Assembly (NCBI GenBank): GCA_035487355.1
Contig: DATHMF010000046.1
Span: 1 to 33,410 of the forward strand
Length of the DNA stretch: 33,410 nt
Direction: 5' to 3'
Source of the DNA: Terriglobales bacterium
Lineage (GTDB): Bacteria > Acidobacteriota > Terriglobia > Terriglobales > Acidobacteriaceae
Position 1 is the stretch's first letter. Each line of letters begins with the position of its first letter. Below, piece by piece: positions 14,965-23,803 of this stretch. Position numbers and translations under genes: made by a program. Below the pieces are notes generated by a model that saw nothing but the letters and a program-made list of their open reading frames with translations, did not search any database and was not told where the DNA came from.

Positions 14965-15924
14965 ATGAAGCCATCTTTGAGATTGATAATTTGGAAGCCC
15001 GCTCTTTTCTGTCTGCTTCTGTGTCTTTTCGTCGCAGTTGCCTCTTCGTTTGGACAAGAGATCGCGCTGACATTCGATGATCTACCGGCGCACGCCCAGT
15101 TGCCGCCAGGCGTGACCCGGGAAGATGTTGCCAAACAGATCATCAAGGCGCTGGAAGACGCGCATGCGCCGAAGAGTTACGGATTCATGAATGCCGAAAA
15201 ACTGCAACAAGCCCCTGAGGACGTAGAAGTATTGAAGCTTTGGAGGGCGGCCGGGCTCCCTCTGGGCAATCACTCTTATTCGCACATGGACCTCAATGCC
15301 AACAGCGTGGAAGCCTTTGAGCATGACATACAAGTCAACGAACCGTTGCTGCAATGCATGATGCAGGGCGAGGATTGGCGATGGTTTCGTTATCCCTATC
15401 TCACTGAGGGCGAGACGCTGAAAAAAAGACGCGCCCTACGCTCCTTCCTCACGGACCACGGGTATCGCGTCGCCGAGGTGACGGTGGATTTTTCAGACTA
15501 CGCCTGGAACGCTCCCTATGCGCGCTGCGCGGCGAAAAAAGATGCGAAGGCCATCGAGCAATTAAAGGCCAGTTATCTCAGCACAGCCGCGGAGTACATC
15601 AGCCTCGGCCAAGAGATGGCAAAGCTGGTCTATGGAAGGGAGATCAAGCACGTTCTGCTGCTTCACGTCGGCGCATTTGATGCGGTCATGCTGCCGCAAT
15701 TGATTGATCTTTTGAAGCAGCGCGGATTCAAACTCGTTACTCTGCAGCAGGCAGAGAGCGACCCTGCGTATGAGAGCGATCCTGATCTTGGATTGAAGAT
15801 GGGGAAGTCCCTGCTGGAACAGATGATGCAGGCCAAGCACCTCCAGGTGCCGCCGCATAAAGAGAAGCCATTCAAGGAACTCGAGTTTCTCTGTCGTGAG
15901 CCAAGTACGGCTTCCCATAACTAG
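14965..15924 (+). CDS. Exported polysaccharide deacetylase (NodB/CE4 family)
   Basis: The 319 residues start with a signal peptide (hydrophobic LIIWKPALFCLLLCLFVAVA, cut near SSFGQ) and follow with a NodB-type domain. Motif 1 is ALTFDDLP (Asp38 and Asp39, base and metal ligand), motif 2 is HSYSH (His103 and His107, metal ligands), and motif 3 is WFRYPYL. VLLLHVGAFDAVMLPQLIDLL holds the late LLH motif. These enzymes remove N- or O-acetyl groups from peptidoglycan, chitin-like or other glycans; which one cannot be told. The start has no clear ribosome-binding site but is the only ATG with a signal peptide. The 178-bp gap upstream (14787-14964) shows nothing I can name. Confidence 0.87.
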   Translation: MKPSLRLIIWKPALFCLLLCLFVAVASSFGQEIALTFDDLPAHAQLPPGVTREDVAKQIIKALEDAHAPKSYGFMNAEKLQQAPEDVEVLKLWRAAGLPLGNHSYSHMDLNANSVEAFEHDIQVNEPLLQCMMQGEDWRWFRYPYLTEGETLKKRRALRSFLTDHGYRVAEVTVDFSDYAWNAPYARCAAKKDAKAIEQLKASYLSTAAEYISLGQEMAKLVYGREIKHVLLLHVGAFDAVMLPQLIDLLKQRGFKLVTLQQAESDPAYESDPDLGLKMGKSLLEQMMQAKHLQVPPHKEKPFKELEFLCREPSTASHN

Positions 15925-15985
15925 GCAGATACCAGGCCAGAACAATTGATTTTCAGTTATTGATTGCTCAAAGGAATTTACAGCT

Positions 15986-16381
15986 CTACTGCGCCCCGCT
16001 CGTTTTTCCGCTGGCAATCCCCGCTGCCAGACTCAACAGCCCAACCCCAAGGTGAATAACGTTGTAATGCGAGTTCAATCCCAGTTGCATTGGACCAAGG
16101 TCTTTCAGACCGGCGAAGCCTGCGATGGCGACCAGGATGTAGATCGCTCCAAAGATCAGGCCAAATAATCGCACGCCCTGGGCGCTTTTTCCCAGGCCAG
16201 CCCAGAGTGCGATTACGCCGCTGGCCAGGTGAAATACGTTATGCGCTGGAGGAAATGCGAGATTGAACATCTCATGACGAAAGAAGCCGACCACACCCAC
16301 CACGAACAGGATAGCTCCGCTCAACACAACATAGATCTTGGCCAGCATGGTTCGCGTTTTTTTCTCTTTGTCCGCAGCCAT
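15986..16381 (-). CDS. DUF4383-like membrane protein
   Basis: The 131 residues contain four membrane helices (about 12-30, 45-63, 66-87 and 105-122) with the repeated motif HNVFHLASGVIALWAG and HYNVIHLGVGLLSLAAG, which is typical of DUF4383 proteins (N-x-x-H-L-x-x-G in two halves). The function of the family is unknown. It lies 17 bases after the SMP-30-like gene on the same strand, so the two may form a transcript. It converges on the polysaccharide deacetylase gene. Confidence 0.8.
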   Translation of the reverse strand: MAADKEKKTRTMLAKIYVVLSGAILFVVGVVGFFRHEMFNLAFPPAHNVFHLASGVIALWAGLGKSAQGVRLFGLIFGAIYILVAIAGFAGLKDLGPMQLGLNSHYNVIHLGVGLLSLAAGIASGKTSGAQ

Positions 16382-16398
16382 CGAAGCTCGAGAGCGAT

Positions 16399-17451
16399 TC
16401 AGTTCCTTACGCCGGCAATCTTCAACTTGATGCTATAGATGCTCGTGCTGGCGGTGATGTAGAGCGTCTTGTCGTCCTTGTCGCCCCACGCTATGTTGGC
16501 GACCCTTTCGGGCACTTTGATGGTCCCCAGGTGGTCCCCATCCGGGGAAATGATCCAGACGCCGCCCGGCCCCGAGCCGTAAAGGTTTCCTTTCTTGTCC
16601 ACGCGAATGCCATCCGGTCCGCCGGGCGCGTTCTCGCCGGCTGATTTGTCGGAAGAGGTGAAGAGGAAGACCTCCCCATCTTTGACCGATCCGTCTGGTT
16701 GCACCGAATAGCGCATCCAGAGTTTCTTGCCTGACTCGGCTATGTACAAAAATTTCTCGTCCGGTGAAAACGCTATGCCGTTAGGTCTGGCGAGATCGCT
16801 GATGATAAGCTGCAACTTTTCCCGCTCCGGCGGAGCGCCCGGCTTCTGCTGTCGCGCCCCTGGGATGCGGTACACACCGTTGACTTGCAATTCCTTTTCT
16901 GGGTCGCTATCTCCCTGCGTCGGCAACCCGTACGGAGGATCGGTGAAGTACAGCGAGCCATCCGATTTATATACAAGATCGTTGGGGCTATTGAGCTTCT
17001 TCCCCTGATACGAGTCAGCCAGCACTGTGACCTGAGCCTTGGGATCGAGCGATTCCAGCCGCCACACCGTCCGTCCGGCGTGCCCCGCGACGGTGACACG
17101 GCCGTTCGAATCGAGCGTCATGCCATTCGAACCGGGCTCCGGGCCTTTATAGGGTTCAGTACCTTTGTATCCGCTGGGATGCATGAAAACCGTTGGGCTC
17201 TGCCCCGGAACCAACCTAATGATGTTGTTCGCCGGAATTTCAGCAAAAAGCAGACTGTTGTCGCGTGTCCAGACCGGACCCTCTGTCCACTTGTTGAAGC
17301 CGGTAGCCACCCGCTCAAGCTTTGCGTTGGGCGGAACGATGTCATCGAAGGCGGGGCTGAGTTTCAATATCTCCTGCGCGAGCGCCGCAGTGGCGGCAGC
17401 AGTGAGTATCAGGGCTAAGATAGCCCGTCGCATGAGGGTCATGCGCGACAT
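16399..17451 (-). CDS. Exported SMP-30/gluconolactonase-like beta-propeller protein
   Basis: The 350-residue product has a Sec signal (MRRAILALILTAAATAALAQ, which follows an upstream MSRMTL) and then a six-bladed propeller of the SMP-30/gluconolactonase/LRE family. Typical pieces are FNKWTEGPVWTRDNSLLFAEIP (N-terminal metal-binding Glu in TEGP), GSNGMTLDSNGRV, KLNSPNDLVYKSDGSLYFTDPPYG (Asn and Asp ligands), ARPNGIAFSPDEKFLYIAE and GGPDGIRVDKKGNLYG. Family enzymes hydrolyse sugar lactones, with Ca or Zn; substrate here unknown. None of the possible starts (GTG 17493, ATG 17451, 17442, 17433) has a good ribosome-binding site; 17451 and 17433 both keep the signal peptide. Confidence 0.88.
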   Translation of the reverse strand: MSRMTLMRRAILALILTAAATAALAQEILKLSPAFDDIVPPNAKLERVATGFNKWTEGPVWTRDNSLLFAEIPANNIIRLVPGQSPTVFMHPSGYKGTEPYKGPEPGSNGMTLDSNGRVTVAGHAGRTVWRLESLDPKAQVTVLADSYQGKKLNSPNDLVYKSDGSLYFTDPPYGLPTQGDSDPEKELQVNGVYRIPGARQQKPGAPPEREKLQLIISDLARPNGIAFSPDEKFLYIAESGKKLWMRYSVQPDGSVKDGEVFLFTSSDKSAGENAPGGPDGIRVDKKGNLYGSGPGGVWIISPDGDHLGTIKVPERVANIAWGDKDDKTLYITASTSIYSIKLKIAGVRN

Positions 17452-17569
17452 TGTACCGTGAAACCAATTCCCGTTTTGAAATTCCTGCTGCACTCATCCA
17501 ACTGAAATGAATGAGGAATCATTCAATCTTGCGGGCCTACCCCCGTTGCAATGCTGGCAAAACCGGCGT

Positions 17570-19126
17570 TTATCCGTAATATTGAAACTGCTTCCAGAAA
17601 TCAGGCCAGCTCTGGCGCAGCCCGTGACAGACGTAGATGTCTGGATGATCTTTCGTCTCTTCGTTCTCCACGCCGTAGGGGTTCGTGACATGGCCAGCGA
17701 GTTCGCACGCCGAGAAGTTACGGTCCAGGTAACGGCGCGACAGGCCCACCACAATCAGCGTCTCCGGCGCGGGATTACCGTAGCCGCGTTGCCAGAATGA
17801 GTTGATGCCGCTGATCGCCTGCGGCAAGCCATAGCTCGCACCGTAAAGGTTGATGGCGCCGGCCTCTCCATAATTTCCTGCCAGGATTCCCATGTGCGCT
17901 CGATCTGCTGCCGGCAATGAATCGCGGATCTTGGCGACCGTCTCCACTAGCTCTGGCCAGCCGATCTCCTCGGGGAAATCGCCATTGGTCTTGATTGCAG
18001 CCTTCCACCATCTGGAGTTGACCGGAGCGATCGGCAAGGCCACAGCCGCGAAGACTACAATATTGGTTGCCAGCGCTGTCCATGCCAGCGCCCGTATTGC
18101 ACCAGCCCAGCCGCGTCGCAACGAAGCCAGCCACTCGTCGCCCCACACGCTGCCCGCGGCATAGAGCATGGGATAAGCCGCCGCCAGGTAATAACCGCGC
18201 CCCTTGGCGATCACGAACAACAGCAGAGGAACCACATACATCCAGCCCAGCATGCGAAAGCGTCTGCCCTTTTGCGAGAAAAAGTAGAAGTAAAGCCCGG
18301 CCACACAAAGCGGAAAGGCGAAGAGCGTCAACTCCAACTGATCAGGAAGAAAGTCTTTCGTCCGTCCAATGCGCACGTCACGCTCGTGAATATGCTTCAA
18401 AAAATCCAGCGATATAAAATGGTGCTGCGCCTGCCAGATAAGATTGGGCAAAAAGATTACCAGCGACGCGGCAACGCCATACCAGAGCCATTTGCTTTTT
18501 AGATACCGGCGCGCATCCGTCAGCAGCACTCCGGCAACGATGCCGATGACGAAGAAGCCCATGGTGTACTTCGTCATCATTCCCAGCCCGATCGCACTTC
18601 CAATGGCAACCCACCAGCGCGGGTCGTCATTCGCGAGCAAGCGAACGACAAAATAGGCAGCCAGCACCCAGCATAAGTAGTCGAATGAGACATACTGCAT
18701 CAGTACGCCGCCACCCAGGCAAAACGCAACCGCCGCAAATGCGGCAACGAGCTGCGCTCCTCGCCTTCCACATAGCTCGCGCGCCATCAACCCGGTGAGC
18801 ACCACCGCCACTGCCTGCGCCAGGGCAGCAAAGAAACGAAACCCAGCTAGTGATGTTCCAAAAAACAGCAACGACAAGCGGCCAAAGAACGGAGTTACCG
18901 GCGGATAGGCCACGTACCCCCAGGCAAGGTGACGCGCATCGTCGAGCGTGGCCAGTTCGTCGCGATGAAATCCGTAGCGCCCGCCGGTCAGCATATGCGC
19001 CATGACCGTGGCCGCTGCGAGGTAAATCAGAATGGCGACATCGCTCGACCAAATAGACCGTCGCGAGGCAGAAGGGACTGGAAGGGGAGAATCAGCACTG
19101 AGGCCTATGCCGATTTGCGGATTCAT
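17570..19126 (-). CDS. Glycosyltransferase family 39 (ArnT/PMT-like) membrane protein
   Basis: The 518-residue polytopic protein has a short cytoplasmic N-terminus, a first membrane helix, then YGFHRDELATLDDARHLAWGYVAYPP, where the acidic residues match the catalytic Asp/Glu of the GT-C first periplasmic loop. At least nine further hydrophobic segments follow, up to about residue 375, and a soluble periplasmic C-terminal domain of about 140 residues. GT39 enzymes use a polyprenyl-phosphate sugar to glycosylate lipids or proteins; donor and acceptor are not evident. The ATG at 19126 is chosen over a TTG at 19135; neither has a clear ribosome-binding site. No sugar-biosynthesis genes adjoin it. 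Confidence 0.87.
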   Translation of the reverse strand: MNPQIGIGLSADSPLPVPSASRRSIWSSDVAILIYLAAATVMAHMLTGGRYGFHRDELATLDDARHLAWGYVAYPPVTPFFGRLSLLFFGTSLAGFRFFAALAQAVAVVLTGLMARELCGRRGAQLVAAFAAVAFCLGGGVLMQYVSFDYLCWVLAAYFVVRLLANDDPRWWVAIGSAIGLGMMTKYTMGFFVIGIVAGVLLTDARRYLKSKWLWYGVAASLVIFLPNLIWQAQHHFISLDFLKHIHERDVRIGRTKDFLPDQLELTLFAFPLCVAGLYFYFFSQKGRRFRMLGWMYVVPLLLFVIAKGRGYYLAAAYPMLYAAGSVWGDEWLASLRRGWAGAIRALAWTALATNIVVFAAVALPIAPVNSRWWKAAIKTNGDFPEEIGWPELVETVAKIRDSLPAADRAHMGILAGNYGEAGAINLYGASYGLPQAISGINSFWQRGYGNPAPETLIVVGLSRRYLDRNFSACELAGHVTNPYGVENEETKDHPDIYVCHGLRQSWPDFWKQFQYYG

Positions 19127-19163
19127 GGATATCAATATTACATGAGCGGCTATTCTCGCCCGC

Positions 19164-19931
19164 CTAGGTCAGACGGATATCGAACAATGCCACCCAGTAC
19201 TGAAGAGATTGCAATGTGAAGCCGCAGAGGATCAATCCTATTCCAAAGGCGCCCATGCGCCGCTCCGGCAGGCTGTCAGCGTAGTACTCGATAAAGGGAT
19301 TGACCATGATGCCGGTGCCCGTGACCAGGCCCGTTACCAATCCTACCTGAATCGCGAATGCCCATGGATGATCAATGTGGCGAACCAGAGTGCTGCAAAT
19401 GAGTGCGGTTGCAATGTAGCCGACCGTTCGCACGATGGTTCCCCAGAACTGACGAGGCGTGAGCCGCGGCCGGCGGGCCGCTTCGTAATCCATTGCAGGA
19501 CGCATGCCGCGAGAATAAGCAAATACTTGTCCGATGGTGATAAGCGTGCCAAACGCGATCGCGAACCGAAGGCCCACAATTCTGTAAAGTCCCAGGCCGA
19601 ACCCAAAGCCGCGTATGGCGCTGAACAAGGCTTCCCAGGGCAGTGGATAGTGGTCCCGGCCGCGAGCGGCCCGATTGAGTTCAATCGCTATGGTGATGCC
19701 GGTGGCAATCCCGGAGGCCAGTCCAAAGAAAAATCCTAAACCAATACCGTAGAAAAATCCCAGGCCAATACCGTAACCGATTCCGAAGATGATGGAATAC
19801 GTTACCGCCCGGGTGAGCAGCCGCAAAGGACCGTGCTGGCCGCCCAACAAGTCGTAAGCAAGATAGAGACTTCCCAGCACATCAAGAGTGGTGCCGGTAA
19901 TACTGATAGCCGCAACCGTATGGTGGTCCAT
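19164..19931 (-). CDS. Glycine-rich polytopic membrane protein of unknown function
   Basis: I do not recognise the family. From the ATG at 19931 the protein has 255 residues. It opens with a short polar stretch (MDHHTVAAISITGTTLD) and a first helix, then a dense run of glycine-aromatic repeats (GIGYGIGLGFFYGIGLGFFFG) forming one or two helices, another amphipathic region, and helices around IVGLRFAIAFGTLITIG, TVGYIATALICSTLV, AFAIQVGLVTGLVTGTGIMV and MGAFGIGLILCGFTLQ. A GTG at 19973 would add 14 residues and overlap the preceding gene; I prefer the ATG because no ribosome-binding site favours the GTG. Glycine zippers of this sort often pack helices closely. Confidence 0.7.
   Translation of the reverse strand: MDHHTVAAISITGTTLDVLGSLYLAYDLLGGQHGPLRLLTRAVTYSIIFGIGYGIGLGFFYGIGLGFFFGLASGIATGITIAIELNRAARGRDHYPLPWEALFSAIRGFGFGLGLYRIVGLRFAIAFGTLITIGQVFAYSRGMRPAMDYEAARRPRLTPRQFWGTIVRTVGYIATALICSTLVRHIDHPWAFAIQVGLVTGLVTGTGIMVNPFIEYYADSLPERRMGAFGIGLILCGFTLQSLQYWVALFDIRLT
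19727..19774. repeat. Two 24-bp tandem units inside the glycine-rich membrane gene
   Basis: AGAAAAATCCTAAACCAATA plus CCGT (19727-19750) is followed directly by AGAAAAATCCCAGGCCAATA plus CCGT (19751-19774), three differences in 24. On the coding strand each unit encodes an eight-residue block of the type YGIGLGFF. Confidence 0.85.
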
Positions 19932-19966
19932 GGAATGATTGTAGAAGAGAGAACTTGACCAACCGC

Positions 19967-20572
19967 CTAACACTTCTCATACTTCCAATTCCGCGACTTT
20001 CCTTCTGCTATCCACTCCACCGAGGTCTGCAACCGGCGTTCACGCGTCTCATCGGTCTTGGCTTCGCTGAGCCACTCGACGTAATCTTTTTTCTTGCTGT
20101 AAGAGAACGCCGCGAAGTTAGCCAGCGCCTTTTTGTTTTTCTTCAGGGCAGTCGTGAAATAACCCGGGACCTTCAAATCTTTCTTTTCGCCGTTCGGCTT
20201 TGACCTCCAGGGCACCTTCACGCCTTCATCATTCAGTTGCCTGGCGCGCTTGACGTAGGCCAGCAGTGCGCGCCTCGGTGGCAGGTCCTTCATGGATGTA
20301 ACACGCCCAAACTGGCCCATGGCATCCACATTGTTATTTTTTCCGTCAACCACCAGGCTGCCCTTCCAGAACCCGAAGGCACAATGCTCCTTGAAGGCAG
20401 CCATACCGCAGAGAATGCCCTTGTACATAAACGTAGGTGAGCGCCACTTCAGGGTCTCTTCGATCTCCGGACAGCCTTCGTGAACAATCTCGCGCAGCTC
20501 GCGAAGGATAGGCTGCGCGAACCCTGCCGATTTTGCGATGTATGTATCAATGCGCTTGTCTTTTGTTCCCAT
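19967..20572 (-). CDS. YdeI/OmpD-associated family protein with DUF1801-like domain
   Basis: The 201-residue protein combines an N-terminal DUF1801-like segment (IDTYIAKSAGFAQPILRELREIVHEGCPEIEETLKWRSPTFMYKG), in which the Trp-Arg-Ser-Pro stretch is typical, with a C-terminal YdeI-like tail (ALANFAAFSYSKKKDYVEWLSEAKTDETRERRLQTSVEWIAEGK). Its molecular role is not established in any bacterium as far as I know. The start at 20572 is clear: AGGAG lies 6 bases before the ATG, and the upstream in-frame sequence has no family resemblance. It follows the DUF4440 gene by 40 bases on the same strand. Confidence 0.87.
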   Translation of the reverse strand: MGTKDKRIDTYIAKSAGFAQPILRELREIVHEGCPEIEETLKWRSPTFMYKGILCGMAAFKEHCAFGFWKGSLVVDGKNNNVDAMGQFGRVTSMKDLPPRRALLAYVKRARQLNDEGVKVPWRSKPNGEKKDLKVPGYFTTALKKNKKALANFAAFSYSKKKDYVEWLSEAKTDETRERRLQTSVEWIAEGKSRNWKYEKC

Positions 20573-20612
20573 GGCGGCTCCTGGTATGCAAAATGTCGGG
20601 TGCAGAATATTC

Positions 20613-21095
20613 TCACGAATGCGGGCTTGCGTTCCACATCTCTTGCTTGATTCTCCACTCCCCGTCTTTTTCTTTATGCAGCACCAGCAGGATCTTGCCG
20701 TAGATCTCGATAGGTTCTTTGTCTCCTGGAGGCTGGGCCACTTGAATTGTTGTCCCCCACTCGGATGCCCAATCTCCCGAGATTTGGATATCGTGAAAAT
20801 CGTTATCCGGCCGGGTAACGCGGTAGCCCGGCATCTTTGCCGTAACCTCGTCGAGCCACTTCGCAATGTTCGATCTTCCTGTCAGAGGCGCCATGCCAGG
20901 CAGCAGGGTGGTGCCATCTTCCGCCCATAGGGAGATAACTGCGGCGTTATCCATTTTGAGGATGGCCGCTCGGAATTTCTGGTTGAAAGCTTCGATCTCT
21001 TTTTGCGCTTGCTTCTCCTGAGCAGCCAGACCAGGAGTGCCGATGAGAATGAGTGGCAGCAGGACCGTGATTGAGAGTGAACAGGCTAAAAGCAC
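20613..21095 (-). CDS. Exported DUF4440/SnoaL-like protein
   Basis: The 160 residues open with a signal peptide (LLACSLSITVLLPLILIGTPGLAAQ) and continue as a SnoaL-like cone-fold domain: IEAFNQKFRAAILKMDNAAVISLWAEDGTTLLPGMAPLTG, WASEWGTTIQV and GEWRIKQEMWNASP. This group (DUF4440, YybH-like) includes small-molecule isomerases and binding proteins; the ligand here is unknown. The start is GTG at 21095, with GGAGG seven bases upstream. An alternative reading in which the first Cys is a lipoprotein site is weak, because it lies only five residues in. Confidence 0.82.
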   Translation of the reverse strand: MLLACSLSITVLLPLILIGTPGLAAQEKQAQKEIEAFNQKFRAAILKMDNAAVISLWAEDGTTLLPGMAPLTGRSNIAKWLDEVTAKMPGYRVTRPDNDFHDIQISGDWASEWGTTIQVAQPPGDKEPIEIYGKILLVLHKEKDGEWRIKQEMWNASPHS

Positions 21096-21271
21096 GACCA
21101 GACCTCCAGGAGTGGAAATTTCTTTCTTGATTTAGAAAATGGCCGCATTGCGTTAGTCCTTTGTCCCAAGAGTGGGAATATTGTCGTCGTTGACGGAAGC
21201 CGAGGCAAGCTCAAACATGAAAGCGATTCATAGCTTTGCGATGCCGTTGCCGCGTTCTACAATTCTTGTTC

Positions 21272-21700
21272 ATGCCGGCAAATGTTCCCAGGCTTGTTCT
21301 CGTGAATGCTGTTCTTCTGTTTACGGCTTACACTGCGATTCTTCCATCCACCGCGCTGGCCGAAGACCAGTCAAACCGCACAGATAAAGGCTCGGTTTGC
21401 CTTGGCATTTATGCTCCCAAGATCATTCAGAATGACGAACTCAAGCGTGTCTATCTGACCGTGGGCGACTCCGGCAAAATATTCTTCGATCAACAACCGG
21501 GCAGGATTGTTGTCAGCAACCTCGACCTGCATAAGACCTATGTGGTTCGTGTATTTTATGATTCCAGGCAGGTGGATTCCTGGAAGCTCCGCTTCGACCG
21601 GCTTGGAGTCAACCTGGTCACGATCTGGAGATCAGCAGGATATTGGCACATGGATCCGAGTCCTTCTGGCAAATGTCTCTTGCCGTCAAAGAATCCCTAA
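21272..21700 (+). CDS. Hypothetical exported protein
   Basis: I do not recognise this gene. From the ATG at 21272 it encodes 142 residues: a signal peptide (LVLVNAVLLFTAYTAILPSTALA, cut before EDQ), then about 105 residues with alternating hydrophobic strands (VYLTVGDSGKIFF, RIVVSNL, TYVVRVFYDS, VNLVTIWRSAGYWHMDP), suggesting a small beta-sandwich in the periplasm. Two cysteines (in GSVCLGIY and SGKCLLP) could form a disulfide that ties the start of the domain to its end. No ribosome-binding site is clear. The last four bases overlap the end of the convergent histidine kinase gene. Confidence 0.65.
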   Translation: MPANVPRLVLVNAVLLFTAYTAILPSTALAEDQSNRTDKGSVCLGIYAPKIIQNDELKRVYLTVGDSGKIFFDQQPGRIVVSNLDLHKTYVVRVFYDSRQVDSWKLRFDRLGVNLVTIWRSAGYWHMDPSPSGKCLLPSKNP

Positions 21701-23493
21701 AAAGGGCCGCAATTCGCTTTCCCGTGATTATCGAGTATCTCCCGTACCTTGTTTGTAAGCGCCGGGGGAGTGAACGGTTTTTGCAGGAAGTAAGTGCCAG
21801 GTTCAAGAACCCCGTGCTGGCCGATTGTGTTTTCCGTGTAGCCCGACATGTACAAGACTTTGATCTCCGGGTTGCGGCCGACCAACTGGCGGGCCAGTTC
21901 ACGGCCGTTAATTCCTGGCATAATGACATCCGTGAGCAGCAAGCGAATCTGCATTGCATGCTGTTCCACCATGGCCAGCGCCGTCTGCGCATCCGCCGGA
22001 GCCAGCACCACATAGCCGCAAGCGGTCAGGATGGTACGCGTCAGGTCCCGCACTTGGATGTCGTCTTCCACCAGCAAGACCGTCTCGCTGCCCCGGGTGG
22101 TGGAAACCACCGGATGCTCCCCAGACGCAGGCTCATCCGCCTCATGCGTCTGCGGCAGATAGATCTTGAAGGTGCTCCCGTGGCCTACTTCGCTGTAGAC
22201 CCATATGTGGCCTTCGCTTTGTTTCACGATGCCATAGACAGTTGAGAGTCCCAGGCCGGTGCCTCTGCCCATCTCTTTGGTCGTAAAGAAGGGATCGAAA
22301 ATCTGCGCTTGCGTTTCAGCCGACATGCCCGTGCCGGTATCGCTCACGGCCAGCATGACATAAGCTCCGGGGATCACGCCCGCGTGTGTCGCTGCGTAGT
22401 TTTCGTCCAGGTCAACATTCGCAGTTTCCAGCGTCATCGTGCCGCCCTCGGGCATGGCGTCACGAGCATTGACCACAAGGTTCATCACCACTTGCTCGAT
22501 TTGTCCCGGATCGGCCTTCACCCGCCTCAGTCCCAGAGTTGTCCTGGTGATCAGCTCTATGTCTTCTCCAATCAGCCGGTGCAGCATCTTCTCCAGGTTC
22601 ACCACCAGGTTGTTAAGGTTGATGACCCTGGCCTCGAGCAGTTGCATGCGGCTGAAGGCCAGCAACTGCCGCGTGAGAGCGGCGGCTTTGTCCGCTGCTT
22701 GCGCAATTCGCTTGGCTTGTTCGCGGGCCTCATCGTCGTGCTTGAGCCGGTCGCGCAGCGACCCGCCGTATCCCATGATCACCGTGAGCAGATTGTTGAA
22801 GTCGTGCGCGATGCCGCCGGCCAGCCTGCCCACGGCTTCCATCTTTTGCGACTGGCGCAGCATCTCTTCCAACCGGTGCCGCTCGGTGATGTCCACAACC
22901 GTGCCCTCGGTGACGTCGTTGCCCTCTTCATCCTTGGCCAGCGCCACGTTTTGAATCGCCCACACCAGGCCGCCATTTTTGTGCCGGTAACAGATCTCAA
23001 AATCTTTCATTTGCCCGGTTTTGCGAAACTCTACGATCCGCGAATCGCGCTCCTCCTTGCCGCCCACGTAGAGCACGTGAGGCGGCAGCTTGAGAAGCTC
23101 TTCGCGTTCATAACCAAACATCTGGGCAAAAGCGTCGTTGCAGTCAATGAAGCCTCCTCCGGGCACACTGCGAAATACGCCCGCTTTGTTGCGCTCGAAA
23201 AGCGAACGATAGCGCGCTTCCGATTGTTCCAGGGCTTTGCTCATCCACTCGCGCTTGTTGATGTCCTCCCGCAATTTCTGGTTCAGCCCAATCAGTCTTT
23301 TTCCGATGAAGTATGCCGTTAAAGTCGCCAGGACCGTGGTGAAGCAAATGGTTGCCGCATGCGACTGCCAGATTGTGATGTGAGGAAAGAGAAGTTGTTT
23401 GAGTGCTTCATAACCGGCCATCAGCACAGCTACGGTGATGGCGGCCAGGAATAAGGACCGCGTCAACTCCACGCGATGGGACCGGTCGGGCAT
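21697..23493 (-). CDS. Hybrid sensor histidine kinase: membrane, PAS, kinase, receiver
   Basis: The 598 residues contain two membrane helices (about 12-29 and 46-66) with a short periplasmic loop, a PAS domain (about 85-205), a dimerisation domain with the phosphorylated His230 in GGIAHDFNNLL, an ATP-binding domain (Asn box around 338-342 in NLVVNARDAM, G1 as DTGTGM at 385-390, G2 as GTGLGLSTV at 411-419), and a C-terminal receiver domain with acidic EDD at 476-478, phospho-acceptor Asp522 in LLLTDVIMPG and a conserved Lys in LQKPF. All catalytic residues are in place. Signal and partner are unknown; no response regulator with an output domain is nearby, so phosphate may pass to an unlinked phosphotransfer protein. 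Confidence 0.95.
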   Translation of the reverse strand: MPDRSHRVELTRSLFLAAITVAVLMAGYEALKQLLFPHITIWQSHAATICFTTVLATLTAYFIGKRLIGLNQKLREDINKREWMSKALEQSEARYRSLFERNKAGVFRSVPGGGFIDCNDAFAQMFGYEREELLKLPPHVLYVGGKEERDSRIVEFRKTGQMKDFEICYRHKNGGLVWAIQNVALAKDEEGNDVTEGTVVDITERHRLEEMLRQSQKMEAVGRLAGGIAHDFNNLLTVIMGYGGSLRDRLKHDDEAREQAKRIAQAADKAAALTRQLLAFSRMQLLEARVINLNNLVVNLEKMLHRLIGEDIELITRTTLGLRRVKADPGQIEQVVMNLVVNARDAMPEGGTMTLETANVDLDENYAATHAGVIPGAYVMLAVSDTGTGMSAETQAQIFDPFFTTKEMGRGTGLGLSTVYGIVKQSEGHIWVYSEVGHGSTFKIYLPQTHEADEPASGEHPVVSTTRGSETVLLVEDDIQVRDLTRTILTACGYVVLAPADAQTALAMVEQHAMQIRLLLTDVIMPGINGRELARQLVGRNPEIKVLYMSGYTENTIGQHGVLEPGTYFLQKPFTPPALTNKVREILDNHGKANCGPF

Positions 23494-23803
23494 TTCGCAT
23501 TCCGCTTCACCGACAAAGTGGCCGGAACATCTCTGGAGTGGTCAGGCTAGACCACGTACTTCAATATAGATCAGTGACTCTAAGCCGAACATTATATACA
23601 CGTTTGCCACGTCTACTGGGCTTGAGGAACCATTTATGAAACCCGCCTCTGGCTGTTATGAAATACGGCACTCTGATAAAATTTCTCGTATCTACGGAGC
23701 GCCTCTGACAGTCATTGTCTAACCTCTCTTGAAAATTGCCTCCACGCCGTGGCGCACAGGAGGCGTGTCTATTCCCTTTTCAAACAAAGAGAGGATCTTC
23801 TCC
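23494..23803. other. Intergenic region between divergent kinase and rsgA genes
   Basis: This 310-bp gap must hold two promoters. On the minus strand a TATAAT occurs at 23596-23591, about 100 bases before the kinase start, with no good -35 element. On the plus strand I see only AGAGAGGA at 23788-23795, the ribosome-binding site of rsgA. No gene is supported here. Confidence 0.5.

Noticed and set aside
23729..23803. Shared CCGTGGCGCACAGG-like text upstream of rsgA and near the start of the BtaA-like gene as a common element
   Set aside because: The match is about a dozen bases and in the BtaA-like gene it encodes the family's own WRTGRFD segment, so it is coincidental.
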